Below are positions 1 to 8,601 of a stretch of DNA of 64,000 bases, one piece after another. Every line of letters starts with the position of its first letter. Positions within the stretch are counted from its first letter, which is position 1. Source of the DNA: Streptomyces violaceoruber (GTDB lineage: Bacteria > Actinomycetota > Actinomycetes > Streptomycetales > Streptomycetaceae); contig JODI01000020.1 of assembly GCA_000720805.1 (NCBI GenBank), positions 80,352-144,351 on the forward strand, read 5' to 3'. The notes beneath the pieces are model-generated. The model did no database searches and was not told the DNA's origin. It saw nothing but the letters and a program-made list of their open reading frames with translations. A program made the translations under genes and the position numbers.

Positions 1-699
1 GAACGTCGACTCGCGCACCCGGGCCACGGTGTGCACGTCGCCCGAGGGGTTCTTCGCCCAGTTGAACCACTGGTCGGTGCGCTTCCACTGGACCGGCAGG
101 TCCTTGGTGGCCGGATGCCGCCGGTCACCGACCTCGACGGTCGCCCGCTGCGCGGCCGTCGGACTCGAGGCGGCCGGGCGGGCGCCGACGAGACCGGTGA
201 ACCAGTCCGAGTAGGGCTCGGCGCGCGCCGCGTCATGGATGCCGACGAAACCGCCGCCGGCCTCCATGTAGGCCTCCAGGCCCGCCTCCTGCTCCGGATC
301 CAGGACGTCTCCGCCGCCGGTCAGGAACACGATCGCGTTGAAGCGGCCCAGTTTCGTCTCGTTGGTGAAGACCGAGGCGTCACTCGTCGCCTCGACCTTG
401 TAGCGCTGGTTCGTCGGGCCGGTGAGCCCGATCTTCTCGATCGCCTCGATCCCTGCGTTCACGACGGGCGACTCGTCGCCGGCCGCGGCCGAACCGTGGA
501 AGATCAGCACCCGTACGTTCGCGCCGCCCGGCGGCGACTTGACGGACATCGTTGTCAGGGTCGGGTTCGGGTCCGTGCGCGCGGTGGCGGCCGGGCCCGA
601 CAGCAGACCGGCGGCGACGACCCCGGCGGCCACGGTGGCCACCCAGGTCCGTCTTCTGGTGTTCCTCGCGCCTCTTGTGCTCAACCCTCGTAAGTGCAT
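1..699 (-). CDS. Secreted ThuA-domain protein (3' end outside window)
   Basis: The first 233 codons run from an ATG at 699 to the window edge. An Arg-rich n-region and a hydrophobic Ala/Val/Gly stretch (residues about 20-40) ending in Ala-Thr-Ala-Arg look like a signal peptide, so the product is probably exported. From about residue 62 the sequence matches the ThuA (trehalose-utilisation, glutamine-amidotransferase-like fold) domain, with VLIFHGSAA near the start and GGGFVGIHDAARAEPYSDWF further in. In Streptomyces this domain often heads a large secreted protein that continues into glucose/sorbosone-dehydrogenase, PKD and carbohydrate-binding domains. That continuation cannot be seen here. 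The substrate is unknown. Confidence 0.8.
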   Translation of the reverse strand, partial: MHLRGLSTRGARNTRRRTWVATVAAGVVAAGLLSGPAATARTDPNPTLTTMSVKSPPGGANVRVLIFHGSAAAGDESPVVNAGIEAIEKIGLTGPTNQRYKVEATSDASVFTNETKLGRFNAIVFLTGGGDVLDPEQEAGLEAYMEAGGGFVGIHDAARAEPYSDWFTGLVGARPAASSPTAAQRATVEVGDRRHPATKDLPVQWKRTDQWFNWAKNPSGDVHTVARVRESTF

Positions 700-886
700 G
701 GGCGCCTCCTCGGTCACAGCGACAGCCAAGGAAGCTAGACCCCTTTGCGCGACTCGCCAATACCTATGACCGCAATCCCACGAACTTTGTCCTGACTGTG
801 GATAAACTGCCACGGGACCGCTAGCGTCTCACAGGTTCACCACAGGTACGTCTCCGCAAATTCCGCCTCGAGGTGGGGAGTTCCGC

Positions 887-1840
887 ATGGACAGACGTGG
901 GTTCAACCGGCAGGTGCTGCTGGGTGGCGCGGTCGTCGCGACATCGTTGTCCCTCGGGCCCGAGGCGACGGGCGCCCCCACGCGGGCCAGGACGGCCCCG
1001 GCCGGCGGCGAGGTCAAGCACCTCAAGCTGTACATCGAACGGCTCGCCGACGGGCAGATGGGGTACGGCCTCGCGAAGGGGAAGGCGACCGTCCCCGGGC
1101 CCCTGATCGAACTCAACGAGGGCGACACGCTGCACATCGAGGTCGAGAACACCATGGACGTCGCGGCGAGCCTGCACGTCCACGGCATGGACTACGAGTT
1201 CTCCAGCGACGGCACGAAGCTGAACAAGAGCCACGTCGAACCGGGCGGCACCCGCACCTACACCTGGCGCACCCACGCCCCCGGCCGCCGCGCCGACGGC
1301 ACCTGGCGGGCCGGCAGCGCGGGCTACTGGCACTACCACGACCACGTCGTCGGCACCGAACACGGTACGCAGGGCCTCCGCAAGGGCCTCTACGGTGCGG
1401 TGATCGTGCGCCGCGCGGGCGACATCCTGCCGGACAAGACACACACCATCGTCTTCAACGACATGCTGATCAACAACAAGGCCGGGCACTCCGGCCCCAA
1501 CTTCGAGGCCACGGTGGGCGATCGGGTCGAGTTCGTGATGATCACTCACGGCGAGTTCTACCACACCTTCCACCTGCACGGACATCGCTGGGCCGACAAC
1601 CGCACCGGCATGCTCACCGGCCCCGACGACCCCAGCCAGGTGATCGACGACAAGATCGTGGGCCCGGGGGACTCCTTCGGCTTCCAGGTGATCGCGGGCG
1701 AGGGCGTCGGAGCCGGCGCGTGGATGTACCACTGCCATGTGCAGAGCCACTCCGACATGGGCATGGTGGGGCTGTTCCTGGTGAAGAAGACGGACGGGAC
1801 CATTCCGGGGTACGAGCCGCAGGACCACGGCAACCACTGA
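887..1840 (+). CDS. Two-domain small laccase (multicopper oxidase)
   Basis: 317 aa. This closely matches the Streptomyces small laccase (SLAC/EpoA family), a secreted trimeric two-domain oxidase that oxidises phenols and reduces O2 to water. Copper ligands are visible: HVHG at 97-100, HYHDH at 149-153, HTFHLHGH at 226-233 and [10 protein letters not shown] at 282-291, which carries the Cys and axial Met of the T1 site. The N-terminus MDRRGFNRQ is a twin-arginine signal, consistent with export of a folded, copper-loaded enzyme. A GGGGAG ribosome site lies 6 nt before the ATG. Compared with the S. coelicolor enzyme, the His-rich C-terminal tail is shorter. The LacI gene starts 59 bp downstream on the same strand. 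Confidence 0.95.
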   Translation: MDRRGFNRQVLLGGAVVATSLSLGPEATGAPTRARTAPAGGEVKHLKLYIERLADGQMGYGLAKGKATVPGPLIELNEGDTLHIEVENTMDVAASLHVHGMDYEFSSDGTKLNKSHVEPGGTRTYTWRTHAPGRRADGTWRAGSAGYWHYHDHVVGTEHGTQGLRKGLYGAVIVRRAGDILPDKTHTIVFNDMLINNKAGHSGPNFEATVGDRVEFVMITHGEFYHTFHLHGHRWADNRTGMLTGPDDPSQVIDDKIVGPGDSFGFQVIAGEGVGAGAWMYHCHVQSHSDMGMVGLFLVKKTDGTIPGYEPQDHGNH

Positions 1841-1899
1841 GGGCCGCGCGCCGGTGGGCCGGGACTATCCTGACCGCACCCGCCGACGAGGAGCCCCCC

Positions 1900-2976
1900 G
1901 TGACCGAGACAGTCCCGCGCCCCACGCTGGAGGCCGTGGCCGCGCTGGCCGGCGTCTCGCGGGCCACGGCCTCGCGCGTGGTCAACGGCGGGGACGGAGT
2001 GCGGGAGCCGCTCGTGGAACGGGTCCGGCGGGCGGTCGAGGAACTCGGGTACGTGCCCAACCAGGCCGCCCGCAGCCTGGTGACGCGACGGCACGACGCC
2101 GTCGCCGTGGTGGTCGCCGAACCGGAGACCCGGGTCTTCGCCGACCCCTTCTTCGCCCTGCAACTGCGCGGCATCAGCAAGGAGCTGACCGCCCACGACA
2201 ACCAGCTCGTGCTGCTGCTCACCGAGGGCCGCGACGACCACGCCCGGGTCGGCCGCTATCTGGCCGGCGGCCACGTGGACGGCGCGCTCGTGTTCTCCCT
2301 GCACCTCGACGACCCGCTGCCCGGACTGATCCGCCGGGCCGGCGTCCCGACCGTGTTCGGCGGGCGTCCCGGCTGGAGAGACGGCGAGCGCGGTGACGTC
2401 GTGTACGTCGACAGCGACAACCGTGGCGGCGCCCGGGACGCCGTACGCCACCTCGTCGGGCTCGGCCGCGGGCGGGTCGCCCACATCACCGGACCGCTCG
2501 ACCAGACCTCGGCCGTGGACCGGCTCGACGGGTACCGGGACGTCATGGCGGACGCCGACCCGCGGCTGATCGTGCCGGGCGACTTCACCCCGGCGGGCGG
2601 TGAGCGGGCGATGCGCATGCTTCTGGACCACTGCCCCGACGTGGACGCGGTGTTCGCCGCCAACGACCTCACCGCCGCCGGTGCGCTGCGGGTGCTGCGC
2701 GAGCAGGGGCGGCGGGTGCCCGAGGACGTGGCCGTGATCGGCTTCGACGACATGCTGGCCGTCGCCGAACAGACCGATCCGCCGCTCACGACGGTCCGTC
2801 AGGACATAGAGGGGATGGGCGGGCTGATGGCGCGGCTGCTGCTGCGCGGTCACGGTGATCGCGTCACGGCTCAGGCCGCGGGGGAGGCGGCCGGGGCGGG
2901 TGCCGCGGAGGAGGCGGGGGAAGGACCGTCGGGTGTCGTCCTGCCGACGACACTGGTCCGCCGCGCCTCGGCGTGA
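1900..2976 (+). CDS. LacI family transcriptional regulator
   Basis: 358 aa from a GTG at 1900 with GAGGAG about 7 nt upstream. The longer in-frame extension would overlap the laccase and was not used. The N-terminal helix-turn-helix (about residues 7-30; TLEAVAALAGVSRATASRVV) and hinge (ELGYVPNQAARSL) are typical of LacI/PurR repressors. They are followed by a periplasmic-binding-protein-like sensor domain with the usual DAVFAANDLTAAGALR and AVIGFDD signatures. The C-terminus has a Gly/Ala/Glu-rich insertion just before the last strand. The effector is probably a sugar. It may control the laccase or an unlinked sugar locus; no operator was identified. Confidence 0.9.
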   Translation: MTETVPRPTLEAVAALAGVSRATASRVVNGGDGVREPLVERVRRAVEELGYVPNQAARSLVTRRHDAVAVVVAEPETRVFADPFFALQLRGISKELTAHDNQLVLLLTEGRDDHARVGRYLAGGHVDGALVFSLHLDDPLPGLIRRAGVPTVFGGRPGWRDGERGDVVYVDSDNRGGARDAVRHLVGLGRGRVAHITGPLDQTSAVDRLDGYRDVMADADPRLIVPGDFTPAGGERAMRMLLDHCPDVDAVFAANDLTAAGALRVLREQGRRVPEDVAVIGFDDMLAVAEQTDPPLTTVRQDIEGMGGLMARLLLRGHGDRVTAQAAGEAAGAGAAEEAGEGPSGVVLPTTLVRRASA

Positions 2977-3021
2977 CCCCGGGCCGTCGCATCCGCACCC
3001 CTGCTCCCCCGACCCCGCCCC

Positions 3022-3816
3022 CTACCCCTGCTGCTGTGGCGGTGCGCTCTTGATCACCGCGAATCGGGCACCGTACGGATCGGCGAGCTCGGCGATCCGG
3101 CCGACGTCCGCCAGATCGGTGGCCGGCAGCCGGACCGTGCCGCCCCCGTTCTGCGCCGTGCTGACCGCCGCGTCGGTGTCGGGCACCTCGAAGTACGGCA
3201 GCCAGGTCCCGGACGTCGCCTTGCCGGGGGAGTCCTCCAGCGGGACGATGCCGCCGAACATGGCGTCCGCTTCGGTGCCCTGCGGGTGGACGGTGGTGTA
3301 CGTGCCGCCGGCGAAGGTGAGGGCGGTGGTCTCCCAGCCGAACAGCGCGTGGTAGAAACCGGCCGCCGCGGGGAGGTCCGGTGTGTACAGCTCCAGCCAG
3401 CACAGCGAGCCCTGCTCCTGCACGACGTCCAGGCCTTTGTTGGCGGCGGGCTGCCAGATGCCGAAGGACACGCCCGCCTGGTCGGCGAGGATCGCCATGC
3501 GGCCCTGGTCCATGACGTCCATGGGCTGCATCAGCACCGTGCCGTGTGCCTGCTCGGCCGCCTTCGCGGTGGCGTCCACGTCCGGCGTCTGGAAGTAGAC
3601 CGTCCAGGAGGGCGGGCCCTGCTCGGCAGTGGTCTGCATGCCGCCCGCGGCCGTCCGGCCGTCGAGCTGGAACAGGCCGTAGCCGCCGACCTCGGGCGGG
3701 CCCGGCTGGAACTGCCAGCCGAACAGGCTGCGGTAGAAGGTGCAGGCGCCGTCGATGTCGGGGGTGCCGAGATCGATCCAGTTCGGAGCGCCGGTGACAA
3801 AACGGGTGGTGAGCAT
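3022..3816 (-). CDS. VOC-family protein with two glyoxalase-like domains
   Basis: 264 aa from the ATG at 3816, preceded by AAGGAGG. Upstream in-frame codons were rejected because they run across the divergent WhiB gene. There are two tandem vicinal-oxygen-chelate domains of about 115-120 aa. The first begins near PNWIDLGTPDIDGACTFYRS and the second near LCWLELYTPDLPAAAGFYHA, each ending in the typical beta-strand exchange pattern. Such proteins include glyoxalases, extradiol dioxygenases and bleomycin-binding proteins. This subgroup is usually annotated only as VOC, and the substrate is unknown. It is convergent with the LacI gene, with a 45 bp gap. Confidence 0.88.
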   Translation of the reverse strand: MLTTRFVTGAPNWIDLGTPDIDGACTFYRSLFGWQFQPGPPEVGGYGLFQLDGRTAAGGMQTTAEQGPPSWTVYFQTPDVDATAKAAEQAHGTVLMQPMDVMDQGRMAILADQAGVSFGIWQPAANKGLDVVQEQGSLCWLELYTPDLPAAAGFYHALFGWETTALTFAGGTYTTVHPQGTEADAMFGGIVPLEDSPGKATSGTWLPYFEVPDTDAAVSTAQNGGGTVRLPATDLADVGRIAELADPYGARFAVIKSAPPQQQG

Positions 3817-4024
3817 CTTTGTGCCCTCCTTTGAAGGGTCCCGTTGCCTGTACCGCCGAGTCTCGCACCGCCCACTGACAATCGCGCGGGTTCCGTCCAC
3901 GTTGCGCGCGCCGCCGTGCGCCGGGGCGCCCGGCCGGGTCATCATCGGGCGGCCGGTGGGCCGTGGACGGGGCGTTGATCCCGCGTTGATGGAATGTTTT
4001 TCGCCGCGCGGCACGATCTCGCGC

Positions 4025-4270
4025 ATGCACATCGACACCATCACCCCGGCCGATTCCACCTGGCAGGCACAGGCCCTGTGCGCACAGACCGGGGCGGACT
4101 TCTTCTTTCCGGAGCCGGGCAGTTCGGTACGCGAGGCGAAACGCATCTGCGGCATGTGCGAGATGCGGTCCGCGTGCCTGGAGTACGCCCTGGCCCACGA
4201 CGAGCGCTTCGGCGTCTGGGGCGGCCTGTCGGAGAAGGAACGGCTGCAGTTGCGACGTGCGCGACCGTGA
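4025..4270 (+). CDS. WhiB-family iron-sulfur regulator
   Basis: 81 aa. The four cluster-binding cysteines are at 19, 42, 45 and 51 (C-x22-C-x2-C-x5-C), followed by the GVWGG turn at 63-67 and a basic C-terminal tail that contacts DNA. These features define the actinobacterial Wbl family, whose members bind a redox- or NO-sensitive 4Fe-4S cluster and usually act with a sigma factor. ATG 4025 was chosen because it gives the usual family length; an ATG 36 bp upstream in the same frame would add 12 residues. The gene diverges from the VOC gene and converges on the desaturase gene. Which numbered Wbl protein it represents is not clear. Confidence 0.92.
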   Translation: MHIDTITPADSTWQAQALCAQTGADFFFPEPGSSVREAKRICGMCEMRSACLEYALAHDERFGVWGGLSEKERLQLRRARP

Positions 4271-4348
4271 CGCGCCGGGTGGCGACTGTGGCCGGGCAGC
4301 CGTGAAGAGGCGACGCCCCGCCGAGGCTGTCCAGGCGCGCACAGCACA

Positions 4349-4373
4349 GCCCCCGGCAACAGCGGCCGGGGGC
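4349..4373. terminator. Hairpin terminator between whiB-like gene and desaturase
   Basis: A perfect 9-bp GC stem (GCCCCCGGC at 4349-4357 with its complement at 4365-4373) closes a 7-nt loop. It sits between the two convergent genes and could stop transcription from both sides. There is no U-run, as is usual in Streptomyces terminators. Confidence 0.6.
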
Positions 4374-4490
4374 AGCGTCTGACGTCAGGAGTGGGATCGT
4401 GGCGCGGAGGCGGGCGGGCCGGTCGGTCTCCGTAACCGGAACACGCGGTCCGATCCCGGCCGCCCCGCCCCGCGTCCTCGTACGGCGGTG

Positions 4491-5468
4491 TCAGCCGGCC
4501 GCGCGGGCCGCCATCCGGGCCTTGCGCGCGGCCAGCTTCTCGTCGAACTTCGAGGCCTCCGCGTCCAGGCCGCCCATGTACAGCCCGAGTTCCTCCTGTG
4601 CCTTGAGGCCCTCGGGGCCGAGGCCGTCGATCTCCAGGACCTTCAGGAAGCGCAGGACGGGCTGGATGACGTCATCGTGGTGGATGCGCATGTTGTAGAT
4701 CTCGCCGATCGCCATCTGCGCGGCGGCCCGCTCGAAGCCGGGCATGCCGTGGCCGGGCATCCGGAAGTTCACGATCACGTCGCGCACCGCCTGCATCGTC
4801 AGGTCGGGCGCCAGGTCGAAGGCCGCCTTCAGCAGGTTCCGGTAGAAGACCATGTGCAGGTTCTCGTCGGTCGCGATGCGCGCCAGCATGCGGTCGCACA
4901 CCGGGTCCCCGGACTGGTGGCCGGTGTTGCGGTGCGAGACGCGGGTCGCCAGCTCCTGGAAGGCTACGTAGGCCACCGAGTGCAGCATCGAGTGGCGGTT
5001 GTCCGACTCGAAGCCCTCGCTCATGTGGGACATCCGGAACTGCTCCAGCTGGTCCGGGTCCACCGCGCGCGAGGTGAGCAGGTAGTCGCGCATCACGATG
5101 CCGTGCCGGCCCTCCTCGGCGGTCCAGCGGTGCACCCAGGTGCCCCAGGCGCCGTCACGGCCGAAGAGCGAGGCGATCTCGTGGTGGTAGCTGGGGAGGT
5201 TGTCCTCCGTGAGAAGGTTGACCACCAGCGCGATCCGGCCGATCTCGGTGACCTTCGACTGTTCCTTCTGCCACGCCTCGCCGTCCTCGAAGAGGCCGGG
5301 GAAGTTGCGGCCGTCGCTCCACGGGACGTACTCGTGCGGCATCCAGTCCTTGGCCACCTTGAGGTGCCGGTTGAGCTCCTGTTCGACCACTTCCTCCAGT
5401 GCGTACAGCAGGCGGGCGTCGGTCCAGGCGGTGGACGGGCTGCTGAGGTGCGGGGAAGTGATCGTCAC
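4491..5468 (-). CDS. Acyl-ACP desaturase (soluble di-iron)
   Basis: 325 aa. This is a member of the soluble stearoyl-ACP delta-9 desaturase family (FA_desaturase_2), common in actinobacteria as DesA-type proteins. The di-iron ligands are visible as EEGRH at 118-122 and DENLH at 201-205, with the first helix Glu near 89 (TEDNLPSYH). It would introduce a double bond into ACP-bound fatty acids and so tune membrane fluidity. It is transcribed alone. The 58-112 bp upstream of the ATG contain a striking four-copy repeat array, so a dedicated repressor is likely. The last residues are Ala/Arg-rich. Confidence 0.93.
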   Translation of the reverse strand: MTITSPHLSSPSTAWTDARLLYALEEVVEQELNRHLKVAKDWMPHEYVPWSDGRNFPGLFEDGEAWQKEQSKVTEIGRIALVVNLLTEDNLPSYHHEIASLFGRDGAWGTWVHRWTAEEGRHGIVMRDYLLTSRAVDPDQLEQFRMSHMSEGFESDNRHSMLHSVAYVAFQELATRVSHRNTGHQSGDPVCDRMLARIATDENLHMVFYRNLLKAAFDLAPDLTMQAVRDVIVNFRMPGHGMPGFERAAAQMAIGEIYNMRIHHDDVIQPVLRFLKVLEIDGLGPEGLKAQEELGLYMGGLDAEASKFDEKLAARKARMAARAAG

Positions 5469-5525
5469 GGGTACTCCATGGGGACGTGGAACAACAACAA
5501 GAGGGTGCCCGGCGAGCGGTACCGG

Positions 5526-5580
5526 GTAACTTACGGAATCGTAGGCTACGTATCCGTAGGTTACGAGACCGTAGGTTAAG
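5526..5580. promoter_or_regulatory. Four-copy decamer operator array upstream of desaturase
   Basis: Four decamers related to GTAGGTTACG start at 5526, 5541, 5556 and 5571, exactly 15 bp apart, separated by unrelated 5-bp spacers. Each decamer is itself roughly self-complementary, so neighbouring copies form overlapping inverted repeats. This resembles operators of TetR-type regulators of fatty-acid desaturation. The array lies in the 5' region of the desaturase gene on the minus strand, so it probably overlaps that promoter. The protein that binds it is not encoded next to it. Confidence 0.7.
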
Positions 5581-5677
5581 AGCCGTGTAAAGATCCCAGA
5601 TCAGCGGTGTTCGCCGAGCATGACAAATAGCTCACGGAGCCGCAGGTCCGGGGCCGGAAGCGGTCCGGCGCATGCGG

Positions 5678-6454
5678 TCAGGCATACAGCTCCCGCAACC
5701 GCACCGAGAGACATGTCACACAGCCCTCGAGCTTCTCGAACTCGCTGATGTCCACCAGGACGGGCTCGTGGCCGAGGTCGGCGAGCAGGTCCGCCGTCTT
5801 CGGCGCGCTCGCCGACATCAGCAGCTTGCCCTCGCCGAGCAGCACCACGTGCGCCCCGGACTCCTCCGGCACCGACAGGAAGCGCGGGAACAACGACGGC
5901 CTGTCGACCTTAGGGATGTGCCCGATGACCGTCCCGTCGGGCAGCGCCGTGACCGCCGACTTCAGATGCAGCACCTTGCTCACCGGCACGGCCACGACCT
6001 GCGCCCCCAGCGGCTCGAACGCGGCCCGCAGCTGCTGGACACCGGCCGCGTTGGTGCGCCCGCCCCGGCCGACGTAGATCGTGTCACCGATCTTCAGCAC
6101 ATCGCCGCCGTCCAGGGTGCCCGGCTCCCAGATCCAGTTCACCGAGCAGCCGAGGCGGGCCACGGCCTCCTCGACGCCCATGGTCTCGTCCTGCCGGGAC
6201 TGAGCGCCGGGCCTGGTGATCAGGGACACGTTCTTGTACATGACGACGGTGTCCTCGACGAACACCGAGTCCGGGAAGTCGTCGGCCGGGTCCACCTCGA
6301 TGGTCTCCCAGCCGTGCGTGCGCAGGGCCTCGACATATGCCTCCCACTGTTCGAGCGCCAGGCCGGCGTCGACCTTCTCGCGCTCGATGTGCGTCACCAG
6401 ACCTTCGGCGAGGCGTGGACCGGGGCGGCGGACGAGGGCCTTCTTGCTGGGCAC
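5678..6454 (-). CDS. ddaH: N(G),N(G)-dimethylarginine dimethylaminohydrolase
   Basis: 258 aa from a GTG at 6454. An upstream extension of 39 codons is possible, but this GTG has an ACGGAG site 8 nt upstream and gives the family length. The protein hydrolyses asymmetric dimethylarginine to citrulline and dimethylamine. It has the amidinotransferase-superfamily fold, with FPDSVFVEDT (substrate-binding Asp/Glu), EPGTLDGGDVL, LHLKSAVT (catalytic His) and the C-terminal EGCVTCLSVR, where Cys248 is the expected nucleophile. It is a single cytoplasmic gene in the same direction as the desaturase gene downstream of it. Confidence 0.92.
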   Translation of the reverse strand: MPSKKALVRRPGPRLAEGLVTHIEREKVDAGLALEQWEAYVEALRTHGWETIEVDPADDFPDSVFVEDTVVMYKNVSLITRPGAQSRQDETMGVEEAVARLGCSVNWIWEPGTLDGGDVLKIGDTIYVGRGGRTNAAGVQQLRAAFEPLGAQVVAVPVSKVLHLKSAVTALPDGTVIGHIPKVDRPSLFPRFLSVPEESGAHVVLLGEGKLLMSASAPKTADLLADLGHEPVLVDISEFEKLEGCVTCLSVRLRELYA

Positions 6455-6626
6455 GAGCGTGACTCCGTATCGGATGGGCGTGTCGGGAGCGCGCCGACGG
6501 GGCTTCCGGGATCGCCGGAATCCGTAGGGCGTCAGCGGACCATCATGCAGCGCCGTCCCGGGTGACAACACCCCGGGGCGCCGGGCGGCAGGGCACCCCG
6601 CCGGTTCAGGGCCGCCCGACGGGTGG

Positions 6627-7559
6627 TCAGTCAGGCCCGGAGCGCAGGTGGTCGCGCAGGCGACGGGCGACCTGTCCCATGAGGGCCTCGGCGTCGGGCC
6701 GGCTGCCGGCGGCCACCTGCGACTCGGTCAGGGCGGCGACGGCGTAGGCCCGGCCGTCGGCGTGCTCGACGACGCCGACCTCGTGACGCAGGTTGAGCAG
6801 CGTGCCCGTCTTCGACGACCAGACCGAGGAGTCGGAGGCGAAGTCCGGGGCGAGGCGCTGGCGCAGCAGGTTGTCGGCGAGCAGACCGCGCAGGCGGGTG
6901 GCGACCTCCGGGTGGATCGCGGCGGGTCCGGCGCCGGGCCGGGGCCGCCAGAGCGCCTGGAGAAGGTCGACGAAGGCGCGCGCCGTACCGGTGTTGGCCC
7001 GCGAGACGTCCAGCTGCGGCAACCGGTGACCGCGCCCCGGGGTGCCGGAGTCGATCGCGAGCGCGTACGCGAGATGCGCCTCCGTCCTCGCGAAACGCTC
7101 CAGCGGGGTCTCGGTCAGCTCGCCCATGGTGTGCCGTACGGCGATGTCCCGCAGTCCGAACTCGTGCAGCATCGCCGCGACCCGGTCGGGCGGGGTGAGC
7201 GCGAACAGCGCGTCGGCGGCGGTGCTGTCGCTGACGCAGGTGCTGAGGTACAGCAGATCGTCCACGGCGATCCGGGCGGTGTGCCGGAACCGGCTCAGGC
7301 CGGTCGGCCCGGGTGTGGTCGTCCGGCCGGGCGCCACCTCGATCGCCGCGGCGCCGTCGAGTTCCCCGCGCCGGATGCGTTCCAGCGTCGCCAGGGCGAG
7401 CGGGACCTTGGTGAGGGACGCCACGGGGAACTCGATGTCCGGGTCGATGCCGATCTCCTCGCCCGTGTCCAGGTCGCGGACCCAGAAGGAGCCGCCCAGC
7501 CCGCCGTCGCGCAGCGTCCGGCGCAGTTCCCCCAGCAGCCGCTCGGTCCTCGTGCTCAT
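6627..7559 (-). CDS. blaB: BlaB-like serine beta-lactamase-fold regulator
   Basis: 310 aa with the penicillin-recognising motifs SLTK (48-51), SDS (110-112, replacing SDN) and KTG (250-252). No signal peptide is visible, and no clear class A Glu166 region was recognised. The gene starts inside the stop of the LysR gene (ATGA overlap), divergent from a true lipoprotein beta-lactamase. In Streptomyces cacaoi, BlaA (LysR) and BlaB (a cytoplasmic protein with active-site-like motifs) are both needed to express blaL, and the arrangement is the same. I infer a regulatory or sensor role. An enzyme of unknown specificity is the alternative. Confidence 0.78.
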   Translation of the reverse strand: MSTRTERLLGELRRTLRDGGLGGSFWVRDLDTGEEIGIDPDIEFPVASLTKVPLALATLERIRRGELDGAAAIEVAPGRTTTPGPTGLSRFRHTARIAVDDLLYLSTCVSDSTAADALFALTPPDRVAAMLHEFGLRDIAVRHTMGELTETPLERFARTEAHLAYALAIDSGTPGRGHRLPQLDVSRANTGTARAFVDLLQALWRPRPGAGPAAIHPEVATRLRGLLADNLLRQRLAPDFASDSSVWSSKTGTLLNLRHEVGVVEHADGRAYAVAALTESQVAAGSRPDAEALMGQVARRLRDHLRSGPD

Positions 7560-8461
7560 ACGGGTTCCTCCGGGTACTCCGTGGCGCCGAGGCACCGGGC
7601 GATCTCCTCCGCGCACTCCCGGCCCGTACGGGCGGCGTCGGCGTCCGCGTCGTCGGCCACGGCCAGGACGTACCCCCGCGCGAGGCCCGGGCCGAGTTCG
7701 CCGACGGGGCGCCAGTGCATGCCGAGTTCCCGGGCCTGGCCGGGCGAGCAGAGCAGCGCGTCGCCCAGGTTCAGCACGTCCGCCGCGGCGGCGGCAACGG
7801 TCCGGGCGACGGCCAGTTGGGCCGGGCGCAGCCCGACGGCGTCCCGCAACCGCACCAGGCGGTCCCGGACATGCGGTACGTCGTCCTCCGGCTGGAGCCA
7901 CACGCGGCGCGGCCGTCGTGCACGGTCGGCCCGGCCGGGACGCAGGACGTCCAGGTAGAGCGGTCCGCCGCCCGGGTCCTTGGCGACCGCCAGGCCCAGG
8001 GGCACCGTCCAGGCCGCCTCACCGGGCGCCACCGCCGGCAGGGCCGCGCGCACCTGCCGGGACCTCACGAGCTCGGCGCGCTCGGCCGGCCCGGCCGGGC
8101 GCGGGTCGAGAAGGATTCCGTGCTCATGCGCCCGCGCGATGAGGTGGGCGAGGGCCCCGGTGGGGCAGACGGCGGGGACGGCGAGCCGCAGCGGCCGGTG
8201 CCGTGCGGCCTCCGCCTCGTGGTCGAGCCGGTCGGCCAGCTGTACGAGCTGTTGCGCCAGCGGCAGCATGTCCCGGCCGAACGGCGTCAGGGTCACCGCG
8301 CGGGCGGACCGCTCCAGCAGCCGCTCACCGAGGCGTTGTTCCAGCGCGGCGACCCGGCGGCTCACGACCGACTGGGCCGTCCGGGACGCCGCCGCGCCCA
8401 CTGTGAAACTGCCGTACTCGCTCACGTCGACGAACGCACGGCACGCAGCGACAAGATCCAC
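7556..8461 (-). CDS. blaA: BlaA-like LysR activator of beta-lactamase
   Basis: 301 aa from a GTG at 8461 (VDLVAACRAFVDV). An in-frame ATG at 8485 lies inside the presumed LysR box and was not used. The N-terminal winged helix-turn-helix (about residues 5-60, SFTVGAAASRTAQSVVSRRV) is of the AmpR/BlaA type and is followed by a LysR substrate-binding domain. It is divergent from blaL with a 140-bp gap and overlaps blaB by 4 bp. By analogy with S. cacaoi it should activate blaL and repress or tune itself in response to beta-lactams or cell-wall fragments. Confidence 0.82.
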   Translation of the reverse strand: MDLVAACRAFVDVSEYGSFTVGAAASRTAQSVVSRRVAALEQRLGERLLERSARAVTLTPFGRDMLPLAQQLVQLADRLDHEAEAARHRPLRLAVPAVCPTGALAHLIARAHEHGILLDPRPAGPAERAELVRSRQVRAALPAVAPGEAAWTVPLGLAVAKDPGGGPLYLDVLRPGRADRARRPRRVWLQPEDDVPHVRDRLVRLRDAVGLRPAQLAVARTVAAAAADVLNLGDALLCSPGQARELGMHWRPVGELGPGLARGYVLAVADDADADAARTGRECAEEIARCLGATEYPEEPV

Positions 8462-8470
8462 GCGACCACT

Positions 8471-8485
8471 ATGCCAAAACAGCAT
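8471..8485. promoter_or_regulatory. LysR-type T-N11-A box in blaA-blaL intergenic region
   Basis: The sequence ATGC-N7-GCAT is a perfect 4-bp-arm palindrome with the T-N11-A signature of LysR boxes. It lies 9 bp before the blaA GTG and 117 bp before the blaL ATG, the position expected for a divergent autoregulatory operator. No second, weaker half-box was assigned. Confidence 0.6.
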
Positions 8486-8601
8486 GGGACAGCGTGTGGG
8501 CGTCTTGGACAACGGCTCGCTCCCGGCCGGAAGGTGGTGTGTGCCCAGGACGCCGTCCTGGCGTTTCACGAGCCCTCTGCGACCACCAGGAGGTCCATCC
8601 C

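Noticed and set aside
8462..8485. Use of ATG 8485 as the blaA start
   Set aside because: It would place the LysR box inside the coding region and adds residues (MLFWHSGR) not typical of the family N-terminus.
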